Source of the DNA: Oscillospiraceae bacterium
GTDB lineage: Bacteria; Bacillota; Clostridia; Oscillospirales; Ruminococcaceae
Assembly (NCBI GenBank): GCA_009778065.1
Contig: WRKM01000002.1
Coordinates: forward strand, 1 to 64,000
Direction: 5' to 3'
Length of the DNA stretch: 64,000 nucleotides
The notes below the pieces were generated by a model. It was given only the letters and a program-made list of their open reading frames with translations, ran no database searches and was not told the origin of the DNA. Position numbers and translations under genes: made by a program. Every line of letters begins with the position of its first letter. Position 1 is the stretch's first letter. This document shows positions 56,835 through 64,000 of the stretch, piece by piece.

Positions 56835-58311
56835 TGTGAATCCGTTATTGTTGCTTGATTTTTATAAAACAACCCATCATGAACAGTACCCGAAGGGCAT
56901 TACTAAGATAGTATCATATTACACGCCGCGTATGTCAAAAATATGCGGAGACGATAAACTTACGATGTTCGGGTTACAGAGCTTTATTAAAGAATATCTT
57001 ATCAAAGCCTTTAACGAAAATTTCTTTGATGTAAAAAAAGAAAAGGTTATCGGCGAATACAGGCGTATTCTCGATACCACGCTCGGAAAGGGCGTAGTGG
57101 ATTATGAAAAAATAGAAAAACTGCACGATTTGGGTTATTTACCGATTGAAATAAAAGCGGTTGACGAAGGGGAGCGAATCCCGGTTAAAGTACCGATGAT
57201 AGAGATTTCCAACACGCATGAGGACTTTGCGTGGCTTGTTAACACGCTCGAAACCTTGCTTTGCTGTACGCTGTGGCATACCCAGATTTCCGCGAATGTC
57301 GGTTACAAATACAGGCAAATCGTAAACAAGTACTACGAAATAAGCGTTGACGACGATGTTCCGCGTAACCGAGCCATGGGCGACTTCAGTATGCGGGGTT
57401 CCGAGAGCTGCGAAAGTGCGGTAAAATCAAGCGCGGGATTCTGTCTTTCTTTCGTTAATACCGCGACAGTACCCGCTATTATTTACCTTGAACGATATTA
57501 TAATTGCGATGCGGAAAACGAGCCTGTAGCTTTCGGCGCGGTTTCTACCGAACATTCCGTGATGAGCAGTAATTTCGCCGCAGACGGTGATGAAATAACT
57601 ATGGTAAAGCGGCTTCTCACTGAGATTTACCCCGAAACAGGCTTTTCTATGGTATCTGACAGCTATGACTATATGAATATGATTGAAAATATTTTACCCG
57701 CCTGTAAGCAGGAAATTCTTAACCACGGCGGGTATATAGGAATCAGGGGCGACAGCGGCGACCCCGTAGAAATATCCACACAGTCTGTATTTAAGCTATG
57801 GAAAAGTTTTGGCGGCAGGCTCAATTCAAAAGGCTTTAAGGTTCTCGATTCGCACTTAAAGATAATATACGGCGACGGAATAACGCCGCAAAGGGCGACT
57901 CGAATTTTTGAAATCCTTATAGAAAACGGCTTTTCATGTGACAATGTTTTTCTCGCTTCCGGCAGTTATTCAATGCAGTGTACAGAGCAGAACGGTGAGC
58001 CGTTACCGCATACGCGGGACACTTACGGAATCGCCGTAAAAGCCACCTATTGCGAAATAAACGGTTCTCCCGTTCCTATTTATAAAGAGCCGAAAACCGA
58101 TACAGAAAACTTTAAGAAATCCGGACGAGGTATGTACGTGGTGTACCGTGACGAGAGCGGAGAATTTAAGTGCAAAGACGGTTTTAACTCGAAAACCGTC
58201 CAAGAGTTTTCGGGCGATAATCTGCTCGTGGCTGTATTTCGGGATGGTAAGATGTTAAAGGAGCAGAGCCTACAGGAAATACGCGGCAGATTACACGGAG
58301 GTAAATTTTAA
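56827..58311 (+). CDS. Nicotinamide/nicotinate phosphoribosyltransferase (NAMPT/NadV type)
   Basis: 494 aa from ATG 56827 (GGAG upstream). FNVNPLLLLDFYKTTHHEQYPKGITKIVSYYTPRMSK opens the NAMPT-type family. RAMGDFSMRGSESCESAVKSSAGFCLSFVNT, FGAVSTEHSVMSSNF, VSDSYDYMNM and YIGIRGDSGDPVEI are the PRPP and substrate-binding segments, closer to NAMPT/NadV than to PncB. Family members make NMN from nicotinamide, but the adjacent nicotinamidase would supply nicotinate, so the preferred base is uncertain. Confidence 0.88.
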   Translation: MFNVNPLLLLDFYKTTHHEQYPKGITKIVSYYTPRMSKICGDDKLTMFGLQSFIKEYLIKAFNENFFDVKKEKVIGEYRRILDTTLGKGVVDYEKIEKLHDLGYLPIEIKAVDEGERIPVKVPMIEISNTHEDFAWLVNTLETLLCCTLWHTQISANVGYKYRQIVNKYYEISVDDDVPRNRAMGDFSMRGSESCESAVKSSAGFCLSFVNTATVPAIIYLERYYNCDAENEPVAFGAVSTEHSVMSSNFAADGDEITMVKRLLTEIYPETGFSMVSDSYDYMNMIENILPACKQEILNHGGYIGIRGDSGDPVEISTQSVFKLWKSFGGRLNSKGFKVLDSHLKIIYGDGITPQRATRIFEILIENGFSCDNVFLASGSYSMQCTEQNGEPLPHTRDTYGIAVKATYCEINGSPVPIYKEPKTDTENFKKSGRGMYVVYRDESGEFKCKDGFNSKTVQEFSGDNLLVAVFRDGKMLKEQSLQEIRGRLHGGKF

Positions 58312-59055
58312 ATGGACTTATTGTTTGACGCGAAAAGGGTCAAAAGCGAAATAGTCGCTTGGATTGCGGAGTATTTTGAGAATAACGCTCCGCCCGAAAC
58401 GAAAGCCGTTATTGGTATAAGCGGGGGAAAGGACAGCTCTGTCGTCGCCGCGCTGTGCGTTGAGGCTATCGGGCGGGAACGGGTTATCGGCGTGCTTATG
58501 CCGCAGGGGAGGCAGGACGATATAGACGTTTCGCATATGCTTTGCCAAAAATTGAAAATTGAGAAAATTGAACTAAACATCGGTGAAGCGGCGGAAGCAT
58601 TATACACGCAAGCAAAAACGGCAGGATATGAACCAAACACTATTGCGATATTTAACACACCCGCACGTATGCGAATGGCGGCGTTATACATGGTTTCTGC
58701 CATTGTCGGGGGCAGGGTAGCGAACACGAGCAATTTCAGCGAGGATTATGTCGGCTATGCGACAAAATTCGGGGATTCGGCGGGTGATTTCAGCCCTCTT
58801 TCGGATTTGACCGTTACTGAGGTTAAGGCTATAGGGCGGGAAATAGGTCTCGCTTCAATATTTGTCGATAAAACACCGCTCGACGGGTTGTGCGGTAGAA
58901 CCGATGAAGAAAATTTAGGCTTTACCTATGATGTTCTCGACAGGTATATTCGCGTGGGGATATGCGAAGACGAAAGGATAAAAGAGAAAATCGAAGACCT
59001 CCATAAAGCTAACCGCCATAAATTTATACCTATGGCGGCGTATCGGAGATATTAA
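58312..59055 (+). CDS. nadE: Ammonia-dependent NAD+ synthetase
   Basis: 247 aa. Amidates nicotinate adenine dinucleotide to NAD+. PP-loop VIGISGGKDSSVVAALCVEAIGRERVIGVLMPQG, ALYMVSAIVGGRVANTSNFSEDYVGYATKFGDSAGDFSPLSDLTVTEVKAIGREIG and PLDGLCGRTDEENLGFTYDVLDRYI are complete. The glutaminase domain is absent, so ammonia is the donor. Starts immediately after the NAMPT-like stop (GGAGG upstream). nadD is not in the window. Confidence 0.95.
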   Translation: MDLLFDAKRVKSEIVAWIAEYFENNAPPETKAVIGISGGKDSSVVAALCVEAIGRERVIGVLMPQGRQDDIDVSHMLCQKLKIEKIELNIGEAAEALYTQAKTAGYEPNTIAIFNTPARMRMAALYMVSAIVGGRVANTSNFSEDYVGYATKFGDSAGDFSPLSDLTVTEVKAIGREIGLASIFVDKTPLDGLCGRTDEENLGFTYDVLDRYIRVGICEDERIKEKIEDLHKANRHKFIPMAAYRRY

Positions 59056-59058
59056 TCG

Positions 59059-59328
59059 TTAAAGTCCGCCTACAACCTCATCAAGTGAATAGCGGTTACC
59101 ACTGTCTACCACCTTGCGCCGTGCGATTAACTCCCCAATCTCAGCATGTTCCATGCTGTCCAACACCGAAATCAACTGCTCATATCGGGCAATATCCATC
59201 ATTACGATGTCGGGGCGATTGTTCTTGAAAATAAAAGTCGTCCCCATTTCCTTTGTTTTATCGCAAGCAGTCTTGAAATGCTTTGTGGCATCCGTAATCG
59301 GGATTATTGCGTTTGCGGCGATTTGCAT
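59059..59328 (-). CDS. Phd/YefM-type antitoxin
   Basis: 89 aa from ATG 59328, preceded by GAGGAGGTG; longer in-frame extensions overrun the promoter. MQIAANAIIPITDATKHFKTACDKTKEMGTTFIFKNNRPDIVMMDIARYEQLI is the Phd/YefM DNA-binding N-terminal fold. The C-terminal 35 residues (EIGELIARRKVVDSGNRYSLDEVV) are a toxin-wrapping tail. Its likely partner is the divergent RelE-type gene at 59419, not an operon neighbour as usual. Confidence 0.88.
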   Translation of the reverse strand: MQIAANAIIPITDATKHFKTACDKTKEMGTTFIFKNNRPDIVMMDIARYEQLISVLDSMEHAEIGELIARRKVVDSGNRYSLDEVVGGL

Positions 59329-59356
59329 TGCAAGCACCTCCTCATTCATTTTTTTC

Positions 59357-59398
59357 ATTATATCACATTCAAATGATTTTGTCAATAATTATTTGAAT
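59357..59398. promoter_or_regulatory. Antitoxin promoter and operator between divergent Phd and RelE genes
   Basis: Minus strand TTGACA (59385-59380), 17 bp, TATAAT (59362-59357) drives the antitoxin. A perfect 8-bp dyad ATTCAAAT (59367-59374) / ATTTGAAT (59391-59398) brackets the -35 and lies upstream of the toxin start. No comparable plus-strand promoter with room for the toxin SD was found. Confidence 0.7.
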
Positions 59399-59418
59399 AA
59401 ATATTAGGAGATTTATTC

Positions 59419-59781
59419 ATGAAAAATATTCAAGTCAATTTCACCGAGGCATCAAAAGCAGATTTTGACGGGCTTACAAAGGAATTACGTACCGAGTGCG
59501 GGGTGTTACTCCGTAAGTTGGAAAAAGCAGGCAAAAGGCTCGGCATTGAACTCGAAAACAAGAACGGAAGGGATTTACGCGGTTATTATAAGCTTTATTT
59601 TAATCAGGCACGACACAGAGTTGTGTATACCGTCACCAATGAGAGCATTGAAATCACCGCCATAGGTAAGGTGCTTAGTGAGACCCTTGAAATTGTAGGA
59701 ATCGGCAAACGCGACAAAGCGTTTATTTATGATATAATCCGGCAGAGGATTACGGAGCAGAAAACGAGCGGCGAAGTTTAA
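59419..59781 (+). CDS. RelE/ParE superfamily toxin
   Basis: 120 aa. MKNIQVNFTEASKADFDGLTKELRTECGVLLRKLEKAGKRLGIELENKNGRDLRGYYKLYFNQARHRVVYTVTNESIEITAIGKVLSETLEIVGIGKRDKAFIYDII-type pattern (quoted by segments in the family: DLRGYYKLYF, RHRVVYTV, IEITAIGK). This is the RelE fold with basic residues on the central strands. GGAG precedes the ATG by 8 nt. Transcribed away from its presumed antitoxin. Confidence 0.88.
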   Translation: MKNIQVNFTEASKADFDGLTKELRTECGVLLRKLEKAGKRLGIELENKNGRDLRGYYKLYFNQARHRVVYTVTNESIEITAIGKVLSETLEIVGIGKRDKAFIYDIIRQRITEQKTSGEV

Positions 59782-59831
59782 CACATCTATTGTAATCCTA
59801 CTCGGAAATAATAGTCGTTTACTAAAGAATC

Positions 59832-59860
59832 TTGACAAAATTAATCGAACCATGTAAAAT
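59832..59860 (+). promoter_or_regulatory. Promoter of the leucine-rich-repeat protein gene
   Basis: TTGACA (59832-59837), 17 bp, TAAAAT (59855-59860), 70 bp before the ATG; GGGAGG SD at 59914-59919. Confidence 0.72.
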
Positions 59861-59930
59861 ATTATTATAGTACCCACACAAGTAAATATAGTAAGTATAT
59901 TTCAATTAATTTTTTGGGAGGATTTTTAGT

Positions 59931-62354
59931 ATGAAAAGGTTTATTTCGATAGGGCTTATGACGGCATTGGCTCTATGTCTTACCGTCTTAGCTTTAGATA
60001 TAATTCTGAGCCGTACTGAGTTTAATTTGACGGTGTCAGCCGCGCCTGTAGGACCTACGGACAGCGGAACTTTTGATGAAGCGGGTTGGAACTGGGACTT
60101 GGTGGACGGCGTTTTGACCATTACCATTAATGGCGGCTCTAAAACTTGGAAAAAACCGGAGTTGGTGCCCGATTATCCGTGGGGTAACTACAAAGACGAA
60201 ATAACCGCTCTTATCCTACCCGATGAATTAACCGATATTGGCAGCCATGCGTTTCGGGAATACGGGGAACTTAGAAGTGTAACTTTTCCGAGTAGTCTTC
60301 TAACAATCGGGGAATATGCATTTAGTCTTTGCGGTTGGCTTCAAACGGTAAATTTATCGGGTACGCAACTTACAACTATTGAACAATATGCATTTTTTAA
60401 TTCCGGTCTAAATTCACTAACTTTACTACCCGATACCCTTCAAACAATCGGGCAAAGTGCGTTTTTGAATTGCGTTACCCTTCAAGAGGTAAATTTATCG
60501 GGTACGCAACTTACAACTATAGAAGATAATACATTTAATGGAGCATACAAACTTGAATCAATAACTTTTCCGGGCTATCTTCAAGAAATCGGGCATAATG
60601 CGTTTAATGGTTGTTCGGAACTCGGACGCGATGGAATAAATTTATCAAACACGAAACTTACATCCATAGGGTATGAGTCATTTTCCTATAATGCCGCTCT
60701 TTCTTCAATAACTTTTCCGAATACCCTTTTAACTATTGGCGAAAATGCTTTTTTAGGATGCCCGAATTTGGATGATATTTTTATTCCGGAGAGTGTAACT
60801 AATTTCCCCGTGTACACCATACCCGGCACCGGGCTTATATCCAACACCGTTGACGACTTAATAATTTTCGGCATATATGATTCACCTGCGATTGAGTGGG
60901 CGCACACAGTCGGTTACACACGGTGGTTTTTTCAAGCCCGCGCGGAATCTATGAGTGAAAACCCGCCCGAAATCCATCAAAATGTCCCCGTTGAATTTAC
61001 TTTTAACACATCGATTCCTAACAATAATGGCATGACGTTTTCGATAGCTCCGGCTCTTCCCGCAGGGCTTACTTTACAAACCGACAATACGGGCAACCAT
61101 ATCCCCGGTACGATTTATGGCGTTGTCACCGACCCTAATATTATAGATGAGTATAACGGTAAAGCCTTTAAGATAACCGCACACCCGGCGGGTTATCCAA
61201 GCGACAAATATAATGTTACGGTTGATTTCACGCTTACGCTGATTCCTAAAGATTATGACCCCACCGCCGGCTCCGATATTACCGGAATTTTCGGATTTGA
61301 GCAGGGCGGCAGACTTGGCGGCGTTTCGGGTATAATTGAAGTAGGAACCGGCGGCAATCTTATCGCCCCTGCGATAATGACTCTTGACGCACCGTTTTCA
61401 AAAGATGATGAAGGCTGGGAGTTTCATGAGTTTTACATAAACGGTGTATTACAAGAAAGAGGAACCGTAAAAGGCGACCCTACCGATGGCGATTATTACG
61501 CAGAAGCGGGCAGTACGATATTAACAATCAGAGACCAAACAATAGCGGCGCTTGGCGATGGGTATTATACAGCAACGGCGACAATTCGGCGCGTTGATTC
61601 CGATAGCAGCATTTCTCTGAGCAATTGGAAAGCAAATGAAGCAGGGAAGTGGGATAGTAAGATAGAAGTAATTTCGCAAAACTTTATTAAAGTAACTACA
61701 GGTTCGCCGCTCCCACCACCTCCCGTAACCACAACCACTCCTCCGCCTTCAACTCCACCAACGTCAACAACAACCCCTCCGCCTACAACACCGGCTCCGA
61801 ACTATTCAACCCCTGCACCTACTTCGCGTCCTCCTACTGCCACGTCGCCCTCAAGACCGACAACGTCTTCAACAACTCCGATTATGGTACAAAGAGGCAT
61901 ATCTACTCTTATAGTAGACATACCTTTACTGCGTATTCAAGAAATCGCCAAAAACCTGCCCATATTCCAAATCAGAGCCGATGAAGCAGGTATTCAGACA
62001 ATAATTGCAAGCTCGGATAACGCAGGGCAAAATGCAGTTCTAATGCGGTATAACGCTGAAACAGAACAGTTTGAAGTCGTTTCGGCAACAACGGTAAATA
62101 CGGACGGCACAGCGGCAATAAACATACCTGCCGCAGGGGATTATATCGTAGTCATAGCGCAAACAGGCGACCTCACAGGTACGGGAACAGTCACAGAGGA
62201 AGATGCGTTCTTACTTCTTCAAGCACTCGCAGGAAAAACCGAACTTAACCCGCTTCAACAGTTTCTGACAAGCTCAAGAAGCGACAGCAAATTCACAGCG
62301 ACAGATGCGCTGAATATTTTGAAACTCGTGGCAGGAATTATGGGTGAGATATAA
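59931..62354 (+). CDS. Secreted BspA-type leucine-rich-repeat protein with C-terminal dockerin-like module
   Basis: 807 aa. Signal peptide about residues 1-37. LRR_5/BspA repeats (about 70-310) recur as LTTIEQYAFFNSG, LQTIGQSAFLNC, LTTIEDNTFNGAY, LQEIGHNAFNGC, LTSIGYESFSYN and LLTIGENAFLGC. An Ig/cadherin-like stretch follows (EIHQNVPVEFTFNTSIPNNNGMTFSI...), then a beta-rich part, a Thr/Pro linker (PPPVTTTTPPPSTPPTS...), and a module of about 150 aa with close similarity to the C-terminus of the protein at 40656. It ends in TATDALNILKLVAGIMG. Probably surface-attached or secreted, binding host or plant polymers; no enzyme domain. Confidence 0.87.
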   Translation: MKRFISIGLMTALALCLTVLALDIILSRTEFNLTVSAAPVGPTDSGTFDEAGWNWDLVDGVLTITINGGSKTWKKPELVPDYPWGNYKDEITALILPDELTDIGSHAFREYGELRSVTFPSSLLTIGEYAFSLCGWLQTVNLSGTQLTTIEQYAFFNSGLNSLTLLPDTLQTIGQSAFLNCVTLQEVNLSGTQLTTIEDNTFNGAYKLESITFPGYLQEIGHNAFNGCSELGRDGINLSNTKLTSIGYESFSYNAALSSITFPNTLLTIGENAFLGCPNLDDIFIPESVTNFPVYTIPGTGLISNTVDDLIIFGIYDSPAIEWAHTVGYTRWFFQARAESMSENPPEIHQNVPVEFTFNTSIPNNNGMTFSIAPALPAGLTLQTDNTGNHIPGTIYGVVTDPNIIDEYNGKAFKITAHPAGYPSDKYNVTVDFTLTLIPKDYDPTAGSDITGIFGFEQGGRLGGVSGIIEVGTGGNLIAPAIMTLDAPFSKDDEGWEFHEFYINGVLQERGTVKGDPTDGDYYAEAGSTILTIRDQTIAALGDGYYTATATIRRVDSDSSISLSNWKANEAGKWDSKIEVISQNFIKVTTGSPLPPPPVTTTTPPPSTPPTSTTTPPPTTPAPNYSTPAPTSRPPTATSPSRPTTSSTTPIMVQRGISTLIVDIPLLRIQEIAKNLPIFQIRADEAGIQTIIASSDNAGQNAVLMRYNAETEQFEVVSATTVNTDGTAAINIPAAGDYIVVIAQTGDLTGTGTVTEEDAFLLLQALAGKTELNPLQQFLTSSRSDSKFTATDALNILKLVAGIMGEI

Positions 62355-62364
62355 AGATTTACTA

Positions 62365-62405
62365 AACAAAAACCCCGTCTGCTTTGAACGCGGACGGGTT
62401 TTGTT
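62365..62405. terminator. Terminator between LRR protein and sugar ABC genes
   Basis: ACCCCGTC and GACGGGT stem with A-rich and T-rich flanks (AAACAAAAA ... TTTTGTTGTTTT), between convergent genes. Confidence 0.78.
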
Positions 62406-62423
62406 GTTTTATTGTTTTACATG

Positions 62424-63638
62424 TTAAGTCGCTTGTTTACGGTTTTTAGAAAGTACATCGAATATTACAGCGGCGAGCAGTACTAAACCTTTAATAACCC
62501 TTTGCAGATTCTGGTCTGCACCGAGTATCGACATCCCCATGTTCAGTACACCCATGAAGACCGCACCGATAACCGCGCCGCCGACCCTGCCGACCCCGCC
62601 GTATGCCGATGCTCCGCCGATAAAACATGCGCCGATTGCGTCAAGCTCAAAGCCCTGACCCGCCTGGGTACTCGCCTGGTTAAACCGTGCAACGCTGACA
62701 AGCGCGGCAACGCCGGCTAAAAATCCCATATTGGTATAAGCGAAAAACATCATTTTTTTCGTGTTTATACCCGAAAGGCGAGCCGCTTTCTCGTTACCGC
62801 CCATAGCATACAGATAACGTCCCGGGGCAGTGTTCTGGGTAAAATAAGCGTAGAACATAACAATTGCTCCCAATATCAGAAGCAGAACAGGAACACCCCT
62901 GTTTTCGCCTAAACGGACAGCCAAAAACATAACAACCGCACTCACAGCTACAAGTTTTGCGATAACAAGGGCAATGTGTTCAACTGCGTATTCTTTCTTA
63001 ATTTTCATGATTCTGGAGACAACCTGCGCTATTATTAACGCAAGACAAACAACTACACCGAAAATGATTGACACCGTGAGCGTTTCCGAGGGTTGCGGCG
63101 GAATGTAGTTAACAACCCCATCTATATCAATTTCCTTTGAAGGTAAAGGTATGTAGCTGTTAAACATATTCTTATAACTGTCAGGGTAGGGACCTATGTT
63201 CTTACTGTCCATTATGACAAGGGCAAGTCCGCGGAATATAAGCATACCTGCAAGAGTGGTAACAAAGGGCGGGATTCGCACATAAGCTATCCAAAACGCC
63301 TGCCACGCGCCGATGAGTGTCGCTATTGCAAGACAAAGGAAAGTTGCAAGATAGGGGTTCATACCCATGTTTACGATAAAAATTCCCGAAAAAGCCCCGA
63401 CTAAAATAACAACGCTTCCTACCGAAAGGTCGATGTTACCGCCGGTAAGAATACACAGCAACATACCTGTAGCCAAGATTATAACATAACCGTTTTGGCT
63501 TATAAAGTTGTTTATATTAGCCGGAGAGAAGAGCGAACCGCTTCCGTTTGCTCTGATTAACGCTTCAAAAAGCAACATAACCAAAACTAAGACTATAAGC
63601 ATTGAACTCTTGCCCAAATAATTTTTTACTTTACTCAT
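62424..63638 (-). CDS. Sugar ABC transporter permease (MmsB/XylH/GguB type)
   Basis: 404 aa, about ten membrane helices. FISQNGYVIILATGMLLCILTGGNIDLSVGSVVILVGAFSG, YVRIPPFVTTLAGMLIFRGLALVIM, and the inner-membrane coupling region YAMGGNEKAARLSGINTKKMMFFAYTNMGFLAGVAALV are characteristic of the monosaccharide (xylose/multiple-sugar) permease family. An insertion of about 60 residues in the middle (about residues 165-235) is usual for the MmsB/GguB branch. Start ATG 63638 is 3 bp after the ATPase stop, so the two are an operon. The sugar is not identifiable. Confidence 0.93.
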   Translation of the reverse strand: MSKVKNYLGKSSMLIVLVLVMLLFEALIRANGSGSLFSPANINNFISQNGYVIILATGMLLCILTGGNIDLSVGSVVILVGAFSGIFIVNMGMNPYLATFLCLAIATLIGAWQAFWIAYVRIPPFVTTLAGMLIFRGLALVIMDSKNIGPYPDSYKNMFNSYIPLPSKEIDIDGVVNYIPPQPSETLTVSIIFGVVVCLALIIAQVVSRIMKIKKEYAVEHIALVIAKLVAVSAVVMFLAVRLGENRGVPVLLLILGAIVMFYAYFTQNTAPGRYLYAMGGNEKAARLSGINTKKMMFFAYTNMGFLAGVAALVSVARFNQASTQAGQGFELDAIGACFIGGASAYGGVGRVGGAVIGAVFMGVLNMGMSILGADQNLQRVIKGLVLLAAVIFDVLSKNRKQAT

Positions 63639-63641
63639 TGT

Positions 63642-64000
63642 TTAAGCTCCTTTGCATGACTGTAGTATAAGTGACATAATCACTTCCTGACCGGCTTCTT
63701 CTTTACTGAGTTCACCCGCCATTCTGCCCTCGTTCATTACATAAATCCGGTCGCACATACCAAGAAGCTCCGGCATATCGCTCGATATAAGCAAAACTGC
63801 CTTTTCCTCTGCCACAAGCTCGTTGATAATGTTATAAATCTCATACTTCGCACCCACATCTATTCCGCGTGTAGGCTCGTCAAGTATTAAGACATCGGGT
63901 TTTGCGAACATCCATTTTGCTAATAAGACCTTTTGCTGATTTCCGCCCGAAAGATTACCTACGTTTTGTTCGATTCCCGCGCATTTTACGCGGAAGCTTG
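63642..64000 (-). CDS. Sugar ABC transporter ATP-binding protein, C-terminal part (cut by window edge)
   Basis: The open frame enters from the edge and covers about 119 residues to the stop at 63642. It contains the signature [15 protein letters not shown], Walker [21 protein letters not shown] and the C-terminal [24 protein letters not shown] of the second nucleotide-binding domain of XylG/MmsA/RbsA-type fused ATPases. It energises the permease encoded next to it. The first domain and the start lie beyond base 64000. Confidence 0.94.
   Translation of the reverse strand, partial: SFRVKCAGIEQNVGNLSGGNQQKVLLAKWMFAKPDVLILDEPTRGIDVGAKYEIYNIINELVAEEKAVLLISSDMPELLGMCDRIYVMNEGRMAGELSKEEAGQEVIMSLILQSCKGA

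Noticed and set aside
59931-62354. LRR protein as an enzyme with catalytic domain
   Set aside because: All regions are repeat, Ig-like, linker or dockerin-like; no catalytic motif was visible.

Overview
The window looks like a chromosomal segment of a spore-forming, low-to-mid GC member of the Clostridia, probably an Oscillospirales/Ruminococcaceae-like gut or rumen bacterium (inference). The reasons are a Spo0A response regulator, the mother-cell sigma factor SigK, YqfC/YqfD, a YlbJ-like protein and a YlmC/YmxH protein, an Rnf complex, strong SD sequences, near-consensus TTGACA-17-TATAAT promoters, and secreted proteins with dockerin-like repeats next to a GH3 glycosidase. No rRNA, tRNA, CRISPR array or prophage was recognised.

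Layout. 0-9.8 kb: a truncated Ser/Thr kinase, a ComEA-like protein, a DUF378 protein, spo0A, a frameshifted carbohydrate-binding protein, aroF-tyrA, then two metal-homeostasis genes back to back. These are a P-type ATPase behind a yybP-ykoY (Mn2+) riboswitch and a cation diffusion facilitator behind a NiCo riboswitch. 9.8-16.7 kb: dnaE, pfkA, a folate-type ECF transporter behind a THF riboswitch, proC, and sigK with its Shine-Dalgarno inside a hairpin. 16.8-22.6 kb: a GH3 enzyme, a YtrA-type regulator/ABC transporter/DUF2807 operon, and an aspartyl-protease pair. 22.9-30.4 kb: a long housekeeping operon, dusB - binding protein - cdaA - cdaR - zapA - U32 - ruvX, then an acetyltransferase. 30.5-34 kb: a dockerin metalloprotease, palindromic repeats, a HigBA module and a stand-alone GMP synthase ATP-PPase. 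34-40.6 kb: an unknown protein, a SUFU protein and trpE-G-D-C-F without trpB/trpA.

40.6-46.3 kb is the accessory core. It holds a large secreted dockerin protein and a toxin-antitoxin island. The island contains HigBA, a RelB antitoxin whose PIN toxin is cut to 8 codons, HicAB, and four copies of a ~120-nt promoter-RNA-terminator cassette. One copy faces a 30-aa hydrophobic peptide in a txpA/ratA-like type I arrangement. The toxin mRNA appears to begin with the same ~12 nt as the antitoxin RNA, so its 5' end can pair with its own 3' end. I consider this the most likely undescribed system here.

46.3-59 kb: yqfCD, a YlbJ-like gene, rnfCDGEAB, rpsB-tsf, a YlmC gene, and an NAD salvage operon (nicotinamidase - NAMPT-like - nadE). 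59-64 kb: a divergently arranged Phd/RelE pair, a leucine-rich-repeat protein that shares its C-terminal module with the 40.6-kb secreted protein, and a sugar ABC permease plus a truncated ATPase running off the end.
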